DNA of 64,000 nucleotides from Flavobacterium omnivorum (GTDB lineage Bacteria; Bacteroidota; Bacteroidia; Flavobacteriales; Flavobacteriaceae). A program made the translations under genes and the position numbers. The notes below the pieces were generated by a model that ran no database searches, was not told the origin of the DNA, and saw only the letters and a list, made by a program, of their open reading frames with translations. Below are positions 23,534 to 32,427 of this stretch, in pieces. Each line of letters opens with the position of its first letter. Within the stretch, counting starts at the first letter, position 1. The stretch spans positions 62,001 to 126,000 of the forward strand of contig NZ_FNDB01000003.1 of assembly GCF_900099915.1 (NCBI RefSeq), read 5' to 3'.

Positions 23534-23550
23534 TCATCAAACCACATCTC

Positions 23551-24240
23551 ATGAAAATCAAACTCGTAATTCTATTTTTTTTAGCAGTACTTATAAATCA
23601 ATCTTATGGCCAAACTTTAAAAGGTATTCTAACTGAAACGCCATTAAAAGGAATTGGAGACGAAACTGAATTGTCTAAAAAAGCAGCTAAACCCATGACA
23701 TTCTCTTATGTGTTTTCAGAAAAAAAATCAATTCAAAAATTAATTTCTGTGGAAAAATCTTCAATAGACACAACGTACATTGAAAAATACGGAAAAAAAT
23801 ATGAAACTACGTCCACGGTTAATAGGTCTTCTTCGATCACATATTATAAAAATTTTGATTTAAAAAAATATAAAGTACTTTTCACTCGAAATGAAAAAAA
23901 CACAAATGTTAAAGAAACTTTACCCTCTTTCGACTGGAAATTAATTAATGAGAACAAAACTATTAACGGCTACACTTGTAAAAAAGCCACAACAATAAAC
24001 ACTGCATTCAACTCCAGTCAATCTATTGTTGCGTGGTACACTGATCAAATCCCTGTAAACGACGGACCAATGCACTATAACGGATTACCGGGATTCATTA
24101 TTCAAATAGAGATTAATGACAATACAATGCTAACTTTTGACAAATTAGTTTTCAGTAAAGAAAACACACCAATCGAAGAGCCTAACAACAGTGCGCCTGA
24201 ATTAAGTTTCAGTGACTATTCCAAACAAAGTGCTAAGTAA
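23551..24240 (+). CDS. GLPGLI family protein (GLPGFI variant)
   Basis: The 229-aa protein has a signal peptide cleaved near residue 20 (SYGQT). The signature reads GLPGFI (178-183) in the usual setting AWYTDQIPVNDGPMHY...IIQIEIND, and INGYTCKKA (138-146) is the second motif. It is the shortest of the three GLPGLI proteins here. Its TAA overlaps the ATG of the following beta-barrel gene by one base, so the two are translationally coupled. The same gene order as at 8637/5874 makes a functional partnership likely. Biochemical role unknown. Confidence 0.9.
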   Translation: MKIKLVILFFLAVLINQSYGQTLKGILTETPLKGIGDETELSKKAAKPMTFSYVFSEKKSIQKLISVEKSSIDTTYIEKYGKKYETTSTVNRSSSITYYKNFDLKKYKVLFTRNEKNTNVKETLPSFDWKLINENKTINGYTCKKATTINTAFNSSQSIVAWYTDQIPVNDGPMHYNGLPGFIIQIEINDNTMLTFDKLVFSKENTPIEEPNNSAPELSFSDYSKQSAK

Positions 24241-26888
24241 TGATTCCTTTTTATCAAGATATTTCTTCACTTAAAAAGCAGTTTCTATGCTTTTTTTTAT
24301 TGATTACTGTACCTATATTCTCTCAAAACAGTGTTACCGGCTCAGTCCTGGACAGTTCTAATAAACCAATAAGTCAAGTCAACATACAAATAAAAGATAC
24401 CGAAAATGATAAAACAATCGCTTTTTCCTTTTCTGACACTTCAGGAAATTTTCGCTTAGAGTTAGACAAGAAAGGTTTATATATCCTAAAAATAAGCTAT
24501 TTGGGTTTAAAGTCGTTCACAAAGGAAATTGAAATAACAAATAATTTGCTAGACGTAGGGAAAATTACACTCGAAGAAAACAAAATTGATCTGGAAAATG
24601 TAATCATTAAAAACGAGGCTTCCGGAATGACTGAAATTGGCGACACACTAAGATACCGAATTGAAAAATTCCTAAATGGAACCGAAGAAACGCTAAAGGA
24701 TGTCATCAAAAAATTACCCGGCTTAGACATAGACTCTCAAGGCAAAATCAAAGCAAATGGAAAAGAAGTAGACAAACTTTTAATTGATGGAGAGGAATTT
24801 TTTATTAATCAACAAAAAATAGCCACTGAAAACATCACTGCTGAAATGGTTAAAAATATTGAGTTAATAAAAAACTATACTGAATTTAAGACTATTAAAA
24901 AAGACAATAAATCTGAGATTACTGCATTAAACATCAACATCAAAGAACAATTTAAAAATAAACTTACAGGAAACGTATCCGCGGGAGCTGGCGATAACAA
25001 ATATAAATTGCACGCCACACTATTCAATTTTAGCAAAAAAACGTTATTTAGTCTGATTAGCGATTCCAATAATACGGGGGAACTTTCCATGAACATTGAC
25101 GATTATACCAAATTTACAAACCAAAAAGAAAACGGTACCATTGGTGAAACCACATTTTCGAAAAATGATGATTTACCTCGGTTTTTAACTATTGGCAATA
25201 ATGTAAAAGAACGATCCTCCTATTTCACCGGTTTAAATCTAAAATATTCGCCCAATAAAAAAACGCAGGTCAACTTTTACTCGATTTTTAATAGTGTAGA
25301 TCAAATTGAACAACAGTCAAATACGCAATTCTACTCCTCCAACTCTGGTGTTTTCTCCAATAAAGACAGCAGATTTAGCAATGAAGAAACCGTTTTTACT
25401 AATTCCTCTATAGATATTGCCCACAAACCAAATGAAAAAACATTAATCAGCTATAAAGGGTTCTTTTCGGGCATAAGTAAAACCAATTCAATTGAAATTG
25501 ACAACAACGCAAACCAATTAAATAACGCGACAGAATTAAAAGACTACTCCTTTAATCATCAATTGAATTTCGCTACACTTTTCGAAAATAACAGAGGCTT
25601 TAATTTTTCTTTAAAACAGCAAATTCTCAAAAAATCAAACCTTTTAAATATCGAATCCGACCTTCCTTTTTTAGCTTTAAACTTTGAGAACAATGCTTAC
25701 AAAATTATTCAGAATAGCGACTTAAATAAGAACAATATAGATGTGAATGCCAATTACATCTTCAATGTAAAAAAAACAGCCAACGCACTTTTCATGGAGT
25801 CCTCTTCAAGAAAAGATAATTATAAAAGTGCTGAAGAGCAGTTTTCGCAATTTGAAAATGACGTAGTCACAGAAAACAGCGTTCAAAGTTTTGGATTACA
25901 AACTAAATTTAAATTTTCAGCCAAAACGACATTCTCATCTGCTTTATCGTACTCCAGAATTCAATTTAAAATGGACAATTCAACCGATACAAAGTGGTTA
26001 TTTACACCCAAAATAAGCTTAAAAACAGACTTTAGCTCCAATCATTATATCAAATTTTCTTTTTCCAGAAACAACGGCCTCACACAAGCAGAAAATCTAA
26101 TACCTAACAGTATTATTAGTGATTACAGAACCATTTACTCAAATGTAAACCTTAGATTAAACAGTGTGTCACCAAACAATCAAGTAGGAATTGATTATTT
26201 CTATTTTAACAATAAAAGAAAATTATCCATTATTTCTAATCTTTCATATTATAAGGCAACAAATATCATTTCCAATAACTCCAGTGCCGATGCAGCGGTA
26301 AATTTAATTCAATATCAGCTGGCTCCCTTTGAAAATCGCTTTAACTCGATGCTTTATTCAGAGAAAACACTTTCTTTCATTCCCTTTTCAATTAGAGCAA
26401 GTGCTTCTTATTCGTCCAGTTCTAAAATTTTATTTTCAAATAACCTCAATCAAAATTTAAAAACAGAATCGACTTCTGGATATCTTTCTTTTATATCAAG
26501 ATTAAGACAAACCAGTTTACAATTTGAAACCGGAGTGGCAACATCAAAAGACGTATATAAAGATGTCCTTTTTAATAGTCGCATTTCAATAGTAAACCCT
26601 TTTGTCGAAACTAGTTTTAAAATTTCCAATACTATCTCATTGGTAAACAAATTCTCTTACAAAAAAATAAGAGCTTCCACTTCGTCCAACGAAATTTATC
26701 AGCTCAGTCCAAGACTTCGTGTAAATTTCCCAAAGTCAAAAGTCGAAATAAGCGTAATAGCACATGACATTCTGAACATTAAAAATTACGAACAAATTAC
26801 ACTAACTCGATTCGATAATTTCACAGAAGAAAGAATTTCTCAATCGCTAACAGGGTATTATTTGTTAAATATTAAATTTAAACTGTAA
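24240..26888 (+). CDS. outer-membrane beta-barrel protein with carboxypeptidase-regulatory-like domain
   Basis: This is an 882-aa paralogue of the product at 5874-8576. A leader with hydrophobic stretch FLCFFLLITVPIFSQ (about 15-29) precedes a CarboxypepD_reg-like domain (about 30-110, GSVLDSSNKPISQVNIQIKD). The plug-like motif DVIKKLPGLDIDSQGKIKANGKEVDKLLIDGEEFF is next, then a long barrel ending LLNIKFKL. The first 14 residues before the hydrophobic core are longer than usual, but the 1-bp overlap with the GLPGLI stop supports this start. No clear TonB box. Substrate unknown. Confidence 0.85.
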   Translation: MIPFYQDISSLKKQFLCFFLLITVPIFSQNSVTGSVLDSSNKPISQVNIQIKDTENDKTIAFSFSDTSGNFRLELDKKGLYILKISYLGLKSFTKEIEITNNLLDVGKITLEENKIDLENVIIKNEASGMTEIGDTLRYRIEKFLNGTEETLKDVIKKLPGLDIDSQGKIKANGKEVDKLLIDGEEFFINQQKIATENITAEMVKNIELIKNYTEFKTIKKDNKSEITALNINIKEQFKNKLTGNVSAGAGDNKYKLHATLFNFSKKTLFSLISDSNNTGELSMNIDDYTKFTNQKENGTIGETTFSKNDDLPRFLTIGNNVKERSSYFTGLNLKYSPNKKTQVNFYSIFNSVDQIEQQSNTQFYSSNSGVFSNKDSRFSNEETVFTNSSIDIAHKPNEKTLISYKGFFSGISKTNSIEIDNNANQLNNATELKDYSFNHQLNFATLFENNRGFNFSLKQQILKKSNLLNIESDLPFLALNFENNAYKIIQNSDLNKNNIDVNANYIFNVKKTANALFMESSSRKDNYKSAEEQFSQFENDVVTENSVQSFGLQTKFKFSAKTTFSSALSYSRIQFKMDNSTDTKWLFTPKISLKTDFSSNHYIKFSFSRNNGLTQAENLIPNSIISDYRTIYSNVNLRLNSVSPNNQVGIDYFYFNNKRKLSIISNLSYYKATNIISNNSSADAAVNLIQYQLAPFENRFNSMLYSEKTLSFIPFSIRASASYSSSSKILFSNNLNQNLKTESTSGYLSFISRLRQTSLQFETGVATSKDVYKDVLFNSRISIVNPFVETSFKISNTISLVNKFSYKKIRASTSSNEIYQLSPRLRVNFPKSKVEISVIAHDILNIKNYEQITLTRFDNFTEERISQSLTGYYLLNIKFKL

Positions 26889-26955
26889 AGTAACGAAAAC
26901 GTAGTAGTTAGTGAAAATATTATGCATGCATAGTATATTATTCAAATTAATATTT

Positions 26956-26963
26956 TAAATTTG
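26956..26963 (+). promoter_or_regulatory. -7 promoter box of etfBA
   Basis: TAAATTTG is an exact TAnnTTTG match 33 bp before the etfB start codon. Confidence 0.45.
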
Positions 26964-26996
26964 TAAAAGAAATTATGAATAATAAAATATATAAGT

Positions 26997-27743
26997 ATGA
27001 AAATATTAGTTTGCATCAGTCACGTTCCTGATACTACTTCAAAAATTAACTTTGTCAACGGTGATTCTGAATTTGACACTAATGGAGTACAATATGTAAT
27101 CAATCCTAATGACGAATTTGGTTTAACCCGTGCTATTTGGTTCCAAGAACAACAAGGCGCAACAGTAACTGTAGTAAATGTTGGAGGACCAGAAACCGAA
27201 CCAACTTTAAGAAAAGCATTGGCAATAGGCGCTAACGAAGCAATTCGTGTAAACGCAATTCCTACTGATGGATTTTTTGTAGCCAAACAACTTGCTGAAG
27301 TAATCAAAAACGGAGGGTACGATGTAATTATCGCTGGAAAAGAATCTTTAGATTATAATGGCGGAATGGTTCCTGGAATGATAGCCGGAATTTTAGGCTA
27401 CAATTTCCTTAATTCTTGCACTAGCCTTACTGTTGATGGAACTAACGTAAAAGCAGTTCGTGAAATTGATGGTGGAAAAGAAACAGTTGCTACTACTTTG
27501 CCTTTAATCATTGGTGGACAAAAAGGATTAGTGGAAGAAAAAGACTTGCGTATTCCAAACATGAGAGGAATTATGACTGCAAGAACAAAAGCATTGACAA
27601 TTCTAGAGCCAGTTGACGCTACTGTAAATACAAAAGCAGTAAAGTTTGAAAAACCAGCTCCTAAGTCAGCGGTGACATTAATTTCTGCTGACAATTTAGA
27701 TGAATTAATCAATTTATTACACAACGAAGCGAAAGTAATCTAG
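26997..27743 (+). CDS. etfB: electron transfer flavoprotein, beta subunit
   Basis: The 248-aa subunit binds AMP in the ETF heterodimer, which passes electrons from acyl-CoA dehydrogenases towards the quinone pool. MKILVCISHVPDT at the start, VINPNDEFGLTRAIW and the family stretch VREIDGGKETVATTLPLIIGGQKGL are diagnostic. etfA follows after 72 bp containing TTTAAAC-type tandem repeats. The length is normal. Confidence 0.96.
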   Translation: MKILVCISHVPDTTSKINFVNGDSEFDTNGVQYVINPNDEFGLTRAIWFQEQQGATVTVVNVGGPETEPTLRKALAIGANEAIRVNAIPTDGFFVAKQLAEVIKNGGYDVIIAGKESLDYNGGMVPGMIAGILGYNFLNSCTSLTVDGTNVKAVREIDGGKETVATTLPLIIGGQKGLVEEKDLRIPNMRGIMTARTKALTILEPVDATVNTKAVKFEKPAPKSAVTLISADNLDELINLLHNEAKVI

Positions 27744-27746
27744 TAA

Positions 27747-27809
27747 TCAGTTTTCAGTCTCAGTTTTCAGTTCCAAAACTTTAAACTTTAAACTTTAAAC
27801 TTTAAACAA
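27747..27809. repeat. tandem short repeats between etfB and etfA
   Basis: TCAGTTTTCAGT occurs twice in succession, followed by four tandem copies of the heptamer AACTTTA ending TTTAAAC. A related inverted form appears at 38401-38445. Low-complexity spacer; no coding role seen. Confidence 0.7.
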
Positions 27810-27815
27810 ATCATC

Positions 27816-28781
27816 ATGTCAATATTAATATACGCGGAATACGCAGAAGGAAAATTCAAAAAAGTAGCATTCGAATTGGCTTCTTATGCGAAAAAAGTAG
27901 CTGAAACGTTAGGAACAACGGTTACTGCTGTAACGGTAAATGCAGGAGATGTTTCGGAATTATCAAAATATGGAGTAGACAAAGTTTTAAAAGTAAACAA
28001 TGATAAATTATCAGGATTTACAGCAAAAGCTTACGCTGATGTCATCAAACAAGCCGCAGAAAAAGAAAACGTAAAATTAGTTTTGCTTTCATCTACAACG
28101 GATAGTATTTATCTTTCTTCCCTTGTTTCAGTAGCTTTAGAAGCTGGTTATGCATCAAATGTGGTTGGATTACCGGTTTCTACATCACCTTTTCAGGTAA
28201 AAAGAACGGCGTTCTCCAACAAAGCATTCAATATTACTGAAATTGCAACAGAAGTAAAAGTGCTTGGACTTGCTAAAAACTCGTATGGAATTTTTGAAAC
28301 ACCTTCAACATTAACGGAGGAAGATTTTAACCCAACCATTGGAGATAATGATTTTGGTGTAAAAGTAGAATCGGTTGAAAAAGTTTCTGGAAAAGTTTCC
28401 ATTGCTGATGCTGACATTGTAGTTTCGGCTGGTCGTGGATTAAAAGGTCCGGAAAACTGGGGAATGATAGAGGAATTAGCTACAGTTCTTGGAGCTGCAA
28501 CCGCTTGTTCAAAACCAGTTTCTGATTTAGGATGGAGACCTCACGGAGAACACGTAGGACAAACTGGGAAACCAGTAGCAACAAACCTTTATATTGCAAT
28601 TGGAATTTCCGGAGCAATACAACACATTGCGGGAATCAACTCTTCTAAAGTGAAAGTGGTCATCAACAGTGATCCCGAAGCACCATTTTTTAAAGTGGCT
28701 GACTACGGAATTGTGGGAGATGCATTTGAAATTGTTCCACAATTAATTGAAAAATTCAAAGCTTTCAAAGCTCAGAATTAA
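27816..28781 (+). CDS. etfA: electron transfer flavoprotein, alpha subunit
   Basis: The 321-aa subunit binds FAD. The C-terminal FAD domain shows VSAGRGLKGPENWGMIEELA, then GWRPHGEHVGQTGKPV and ISGAIQHIAGI, and ends with NSDPEAPFFKVADYGIVGD, all conserved in the family. The N-terminal domain is more variable. It lies downstream of etfB in the same direction and should be co-transcribed. A stem that could end the transcript follows at 28811-28864. Confidence 0.97.
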   Translation: MSILIYAEYAEGKFKKVAFELASYAKKVAETLGTTVTAVTVNAGDVSELSKYGVDKVLKVNNDKLSGFTAKAYADVIKQAAEKENVKLVLLSSTTDSIYLSSLVSVALEAGYASNVVGLPVSTSPFQVKRTAFSNKAFNITEIATEVKVLGLAKNSYGIFETPSTLTEEDFNPTIGDNDFGVKVESVEKVSGKVSIADADIVVSAGRGLKGPENWGMIEELATVLGAATACSKPVSDLGWRPHGEHVGQTGKPVATNLYIAIGISGAIQHIAGINSSKVKVVINSDPEAPFFKVADYGIVGDAFEIVPQLIEKFKAFKAQN

Positions 28782-28810
28782 CAAGGAAAAATAAATCATT
28801 ACATTATTTA

Positions 28811-28864
28811 AAATGCTACTTAAATCAAGATATTTGTATCTTTGCTTTTAAGTAGCATTTTTTT
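28811..28864 (+). terminator. etfA terminator whose loop contains an exact -7 promoter box
   Basis: AAATGCTACTTAAA (28811-28824) pairs perfectly with TTTAAGTAGCATTT (28847-28860), followed by T's to 28864. The 22-nt loop contains TATCTTTG (28837-28844), an exact TAnnTTTG box that could serve the nuclease gene at 28928. Terminator and promoter would thus overlap. Confidence 0.7.
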
Positions 28865-28927
28865 TCTCAAAATGCCACTTACTTTTTATTAAAAAAAAGT
28901 ACGTTGTACTTTTCCATCAAAACAATT

Positions 28928-29557
28928 ATGAGCTTAGTTAAATTATCTATAAAAGGAATTTCATATAGTCAAACTCAAAACGGAGCCTATGCTTTGATCT
29001 TGAATGAGGTTGACGGTGAAAGAAAATTACCCATCGTCATTGGCGCCTTTGAAGCCCAATCCATAGCCATTGCCTTGGAAAAAGAAATAAAACCACCACG
29101 TCCTTTGACTCATGATTTGTTCAAAAACTTCGCAGAACGTTTTGACATCGTAGTCAAACAAGTCATTATTCATAAATTAGTAGACGGTGTTTTTTATTCA
29201 AGTATCATTTGCGAAAGAGATAAAATTGAAGAAATTATTGATGCCAGAACTTCCGATGCGATTGCGCTCGCGTTGCGTTTTAATGCTCCTATTTTTACGT
29301 ACAAAAATATCTTGGACAAAGCCGGGATTTATTTAAAAGCAAATCCTTTAGATCCAAATAAAGACTCACAAGAAATTGACGATGTACTTTCTAATCCGGA
29401 CACTTTTGGACGGGAAGAAGAAAGCAACAAATCTGGAGAAACCTATTCGAAACACAGTTTGCAGGAATTAAATGAACTACTTGATCAGGCCGTTTCCCAT
29501 GAAGATTATGAGAAAGCCGCAAAAATTAGAGATGAAATTTCGAAGAGAGAATCGTAA
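28928..29557 (+). CDS. bifunctional nuclease family protein (DUF151) with UVR motif
   Basis: From the ATG at 28928 the protein is 209 aa. The DUF151/bifunctional nuclease domain fills about 1-130: KLSIKGISYSQTQNGAYALIL, LPIVIGAFEAQSIAIALEK, and DARTSDAIALALRFNAPIF, the most conserved block. A C-terminal UvrB/UvrC-like motif follows (about 175-207, LNELLDQAVSHEDYEKAAKIRDE). Members have been reported to cut DNA and RNA, but the physiological role is unclear. An upstream in-frame start at 28904 is possible but less likely given conservation of MSLVKL. Confidence 0.9.
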   Translation: MSLVKLSIKGISYSQTQNGAYALILNEVDGERKLPIVIGAFEAQSIAIALEKEIKPPRPLTHDLFKNFAERFDIVVKQVIIHKLVDGVFYSSIICERDKIEEIIDARTSDAIALALRFNAPIFTYKNILDKAGIYLKANPLDPNKDSQEIDDVLSNPDTFGREEESNKSGETYSKHSLQELNELLDQAVSHEDYEKAAKIRDEISKRES

Positions 29558-29621
29558 ATCGTTACTACGGTTATTAGTCAATTTAATTGCAACTAATTAA
29601 AAATCACCGAATCCACCAAAA

Positions 29622-30446
29622 ATGAAGCAATATTTAGATTTAGTGCAACACGTTATGGAAAACGGTTGTCAAAAAGGAGACCGTACCGGAACAGGAACAA
29701 AAAGTGTCTTTGGATACCAAATGCGTTTCGACTTGAACGAAGGTTTCCCAATGGTTACCACAAAAAAATTGCACTTAAAATCTATTATTTATGAACTGCT
29801 TTGGTTTTTAAAAGGCGATACCAATATCAAATACCTTAAGGAAAACGGTGTTAAGATCTGGGATGCTTGGGCTGACACCAATGGAGATTTAGGACCCGTT
29901 TATGGCCATCAGTGGCGCAACTGGAACAGTGAAGAGATTGATCAAATATCAGATTTGATAAAAGAACTAAAGACCAATCCTAACAGCCGCAGAATGTTGG
30001 TTTCGGCATGGAATCCTTCGGTTCTTCCTGACACAACAAAATCATTTGACGAAAATGTGACCAACAATAAAGCGGCTTTACCTCCATGTCATGCCTTCTT
30101 TCAGTTTTACGTGTCTGATGGTAAATTATCCTGTCAATTGTACCAGAGAAGTGCTGACATCTTCTTAGGCGTTCCTTTTAACATCGCCTCTTATGCCTTA
30201 CTTACTATGATGATCGCTCAGGTTTGCGACTTGCAACCGGGTGAATTCATTCACACTTTTGGTGATGCACACATTTACAATAATCATTTTGAACAACTTG
30301 ATTTGCAATTGTCCCGTGAACCTAAACCATTACCAAAAATGATTTTGAATCCCAATATAAAAGACATCTTCGCATTCGATTTTGAAGACTTCACACTGGA
30401 AGGTTATGACCCACACCCTCCAATAAAAGGCAGTGTTGCAGTATAA
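29622..30446 (+). CDS. thyA: thymidylate synthase
   Basis: The 274-aa enzyme methylates dUMP to dTMP using methylene-tetrahydrofolate. [19 protein letters not shown] near the N-terminus binds phosphate. The catalytic Cys lies in [13 protein letters not shown], and [26 protein letters not shown] is the family signature. It is full length. The dihydrofolate reductase that regenerates its cofactor is encoded 0.9 kb downstream. A shared terminator separates it from the convergent gene at 30472. Confidence 0.98.
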   Translation: MKQYLDLVQHVMENGCQKGDRTGTGTKSVFGYQMRFDLNEGFPMVTTKKLHLKSIIYELLWFLKGDTNIKYLKENGVKIWDAWADTNGDLGPVYGHQWRNWNSEEIDQISDLIKELKTNPNSRRMLVSAWNPSVLPDTTKSFDENVTNNKAALPPCHAFFQFYVSDGKLSCQLYQRSADIFLGVPFNIASYALLTMMIAQVCDLQPGEFIHTFGDAHIYNNHFEQLDLQLSREPKPLPKMILNPNIKDIFAFDFEDFTLEGYDPHPPIKGSVAV

Positions 30447-30456
30447 TATAACAAAT

Positions 30457-30494
30457 AAAACGGTGTTTTAGTTAAACTACTAAAACACCGTTTT
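30457..30494. terminator. bidirectional terminator overlapping a coding 3' end
   Basis: AAAACGGTGTTTTA (30457-30470) pairs with TAAAACACCGTTTT (30481-30494) around a 10-nt loop. It ends thyA on the plus strand. It includes the last codons and stop of the convergent minus-strand gene. Confidence 0.88.
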
Positions 30495-30768
30495 CATTTC
30501 CTGCAAAGGCATTCCATTTAAAAGAATCGGCTTCAGGATCATTAACAAAGGCACCATCAATTAGGTATTTAAATTCATAAGCAGCATCTTTATCTAAATC
30601 AAAAACTCCTTTAAAAGTTCCGTTTTTTAATTTACTAAGAACACCTTCAGTTTCATTCCAATTGTTAAAATCGCCAATAACGGAAGCTTGATTTGCCCCT
30701 TCTGCTTTTACTGAAAAAGTAACTTTACAAACGGGCTTTGTTTTTACAAATTGTTTTTTAATCGACAT
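30472..30768 (-). CDS. small isoamylase early-set / CBM48-like protein
   Basis: The 98-aa protein begins at the ATG at 30766-30768 (MSIKKQF). An upstream in-frame ATG at 30798 would add ten unlikely residues. The whole chain is an early-set Ig-like glycogen/starch-binding fold: VTFSVKAEGANQASVIGDFNNWNE, then FKGVFDLDKDAAYEFKYLIDGAFVNDPEAD. This matches the AMPK-beta/CBM48 pattern with the W and DG turn. No enzyme domain is attached, so it may bind glycogen or regulate a partner. Its last codons lie inside the terminator shared with thyA. Confidence 0.85.
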   Translation of the reverse strand: MSIKKQFVKTKPVCKVTFSVKAEGANQASVIGDFNNWNETEGVLSKLKNGTFKGVFDLDKDAAYEFKYLIDGAFVNDPEADSFKWNAFAGNENGVLVV

Positions 30769-31005
30769 AACTATTTCATTTATAGGTTTCTGAAACAAAG
30801 TAAATAAAACATATTGAAGTTACAATAGCCCGCAAGAAGATTTAATGGAATACCTTAAACTATGTTAATTTATAAATAATTTAAGAATTTAAAGGGATTT
30901 AGATTGCAATTCAAAAATCAGAAAACGTTTTCTTCCAAAATAATACAGAGCCAAAATAGCGACTTTCCAAAATAAATTTTATCTTTATCAACTAAAATAA
31001 GATCG

Positions 31006-31353
31006 ATGGAAAAAGAAGTACACGAACAATACGAATATGCTAGAAGAAGAATAAAACAAAAAAAACGACTGTATTTTCATTTTGTCGTTTTCGTTTTAGG
31101 AAGTTTATTGCTATTTCTTGGACACAACTTCCTGAACAGCACCGTAGTTTCTGATTGGTATCTTTGGATAATTACATTCTGGTTGTTCTTGTTTATACTG
31201 CATTTTATCAAAATTTTCATCACTGATCGATTTATGAATAAAGACTGGGAAAGAGAACAAATAGATCGCCTTGTCGCTTTACAGAAAAAGAAAGTAGAAC
31301 AATTACAGATTCAGATCGAAAACGACGAACCTAATAATAGTACAAAACTATGA
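31006..31353 (+). CDS. 2TM domain-containing protein
   Basis: The 115-aa protein has a charged N-terminus (EQYEYARRRIKQKKRLYFH), two membrane helices (about 26-43 and 50-68, with GHNFLN between) and a charged C-terminal coiled-coil-like tail (MNKDWEREQIDRLVALQKKK). This matches the small 2TM domain family seen in Bacteroidota. Its role is unknown to me. It overlaps the dihydrofolate reductase start by 4 bp (ATGA), so the two are translationally coupled. Confidence 0.85.
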   Translation: MEKEVHEQYEYARRRIKQKKRLYFHFVVFVLGSLLLFLGHNFLNSTVVSDWYLWIITFWLFLFILHFIKIFITDRFMNKDWEREQIDRLVALQKKKVEQLQIQIENDEPNNSTKL

Positions 31354-31832
31354 TTATAATGATTGCGGCAGCTGCCGAGAATAACGCATTAGGGAAAGAT
31401 AATAAAATAGTCTGGCATCTGCCAAACGATTATAAAAGATTTAGACTACTCACATCTGGCCATTATATCATCATGGGACGCAGGACGTTTGAAAGCCTCC
31501 AAAAACCATTACCAGACCGAACGCATATTATTATCACGAGACAAAAAGACTACCAAGCCCCAGGCTGCATAGTTGTCGATAGTATTGAAAAAGCACTGAG
31601 CGCCTGTCCTCAAGACCAAGATTCATTTATTATAGGAGGTGGCGAAATTTACACGATAGGACTTCCTTATGCTGATAAAATAGAACTTACAAGAGTCCAT
31701 GCAAGTTTTGAAGCTGATGCTTTTTTCCCTGAAATTATTGATACAGAATGGAAACTTGAAGCCTCCGAGTTTAATAAAAAAGACGACAAGCATAAGTATG
31801 AATATACCTACCTCACTTTCATTAGAAAATAA
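31350..31832 (+). CDS. folA: dihydrofolate reductase
   Basis: The 160-aa NADPH-dependent enzyme regenerates tetrahydrofolate consumed by thymidylate synthase. IAAAAENNALGKDNKIVWHLPNDYKRFR, IIMGRRTFES, then GGGEIY are the expected substrate- and cofactor-site motifs. The start at 31350 overlaps the 2TM gene stop; the Met at 31359 is an alternative. A terminator (31839-31868) follows. Confidence 0.97.
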   Translation: MIIMIAAAAENNALGKDNKIVWHLPNDYKRFRLLTSGHYIIMGRRTFESLQKPLPDRTHIIITRQKDYQAPGCIVVDSIEKALSACPQDQDSFIIGGGEIYTIGLPYADKIELTRVHASFEADAFFPEIIDTEWKLEASEFNKKDDKHKYEYTYLTFIRK

Positions 31833-31838
31833 AATAAA

Positions 31839-31868
31839 AAACATCCTTTTTACGGGATGTTTTTTTTT
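31839..31868 (+). terminator. folA terminator
   Basis: AAACATCC, TTTTTAC loop, GGGATGTTT, then a T-run to 31868. It lies directly after the folA stop. Confidence 0.85.
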
Positions 31869-31891
31869 AACCATTGATTTAAAGAAATGAC

Positions 31892-32209
31892 CTAGTCTTG
31901 GAAGAGTATTTGATAACATAAAATAAATATTACAAACACTAATAATACTCCAGAAATGGAGATTATAATATTTGATGTTTTTTGAGAATACATCTCAAAA
32001 AAGCCTTTAATACCAAATACCACGAAGGTACTAAAGACGAAAAAAATTAAAATTTCCAAAAACAAATTTAATCCTAAGAACGTATGTTGCGCTTTAAATA
32101 CAATACTGCTTTGTAAAACAGTACTTTCAAAACAGCTTACAAGAACAAATGAGATAAGTAGCGCTAAAAATATCCATTTGATTTGGCTCATCGACTCTTT
32201 TTTAATCAT
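31892..32209 (-). CDS. hypothetical membrane protein, three predicted helices
   Basis: The 105-aa product is strongly hydrophobic. Segments at about 10-26 (IKWIFLALLISFVLVSC), 47-68 (LFLEILIFFVFSTFVVFGIKGF) and 82-101 (IIISISGVLLVFVIFILCYQ) should span the membrane. The Met at residue 7 (MSQIKW) is an alternative start. LVSC could be a lipobox, but the following helices make a simple lipoprotein unlikely. No family recognised. It converges on folA and diverges from the menaquinone methyltransferase gene. Confidence 0.6.
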   Translation of the reverse strand: MIKKESMSQIKWIFLALLISFVLVSCFESTVLQSSIVFKAQHTFLGLNLFLEILIFFVFSTFVVFGIKGFFEMYSQKTSNIIISISGVLLVFVIFILCYQILFQD

Positions 32210-32404
32210 ATAATATGGTTACTTTCTTGAACACCAAAATTGATTAATAAAAACTAGAGTTACAATACCCACTTTTAGTGATATTTCGATAAAAACCATT
32301 TTTTTTTAATTTGCCAACTAAAGCTCCATAAAACCTGAAAAAAGAGTCAAAAGAAAACTTAATTCTAATTTTTGAAACTCATTTTAAGTTCATCAAGTTT
32401 ATCT

Positions 32405-32412
32405 TATATTTG
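32405..32412 (+). promoter_or_regulatory. -7 promoter box of ubiE/menG
   Basis: TATATTTG is an exact TAnnTTTG match, 15 bp before the start codon at 32428. Confidence 0.5.
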
Positions 32413-32427
32413 TACAAACAAAAAAAA

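Noticed and set aside
26921..26934. ATGCATGCAT palindrome before etfB as an operator
   Set aside because: Short self-complementary alternation in A/T-rich spacer, with no spacing relation to the promoter box that I can defend.
32410..32427. Earlier start for ubiE at a TTG
   Set aside because: The TTG is part of the promoter box TATATTTG itself, and the ATG at 32428 matches homologue starts.
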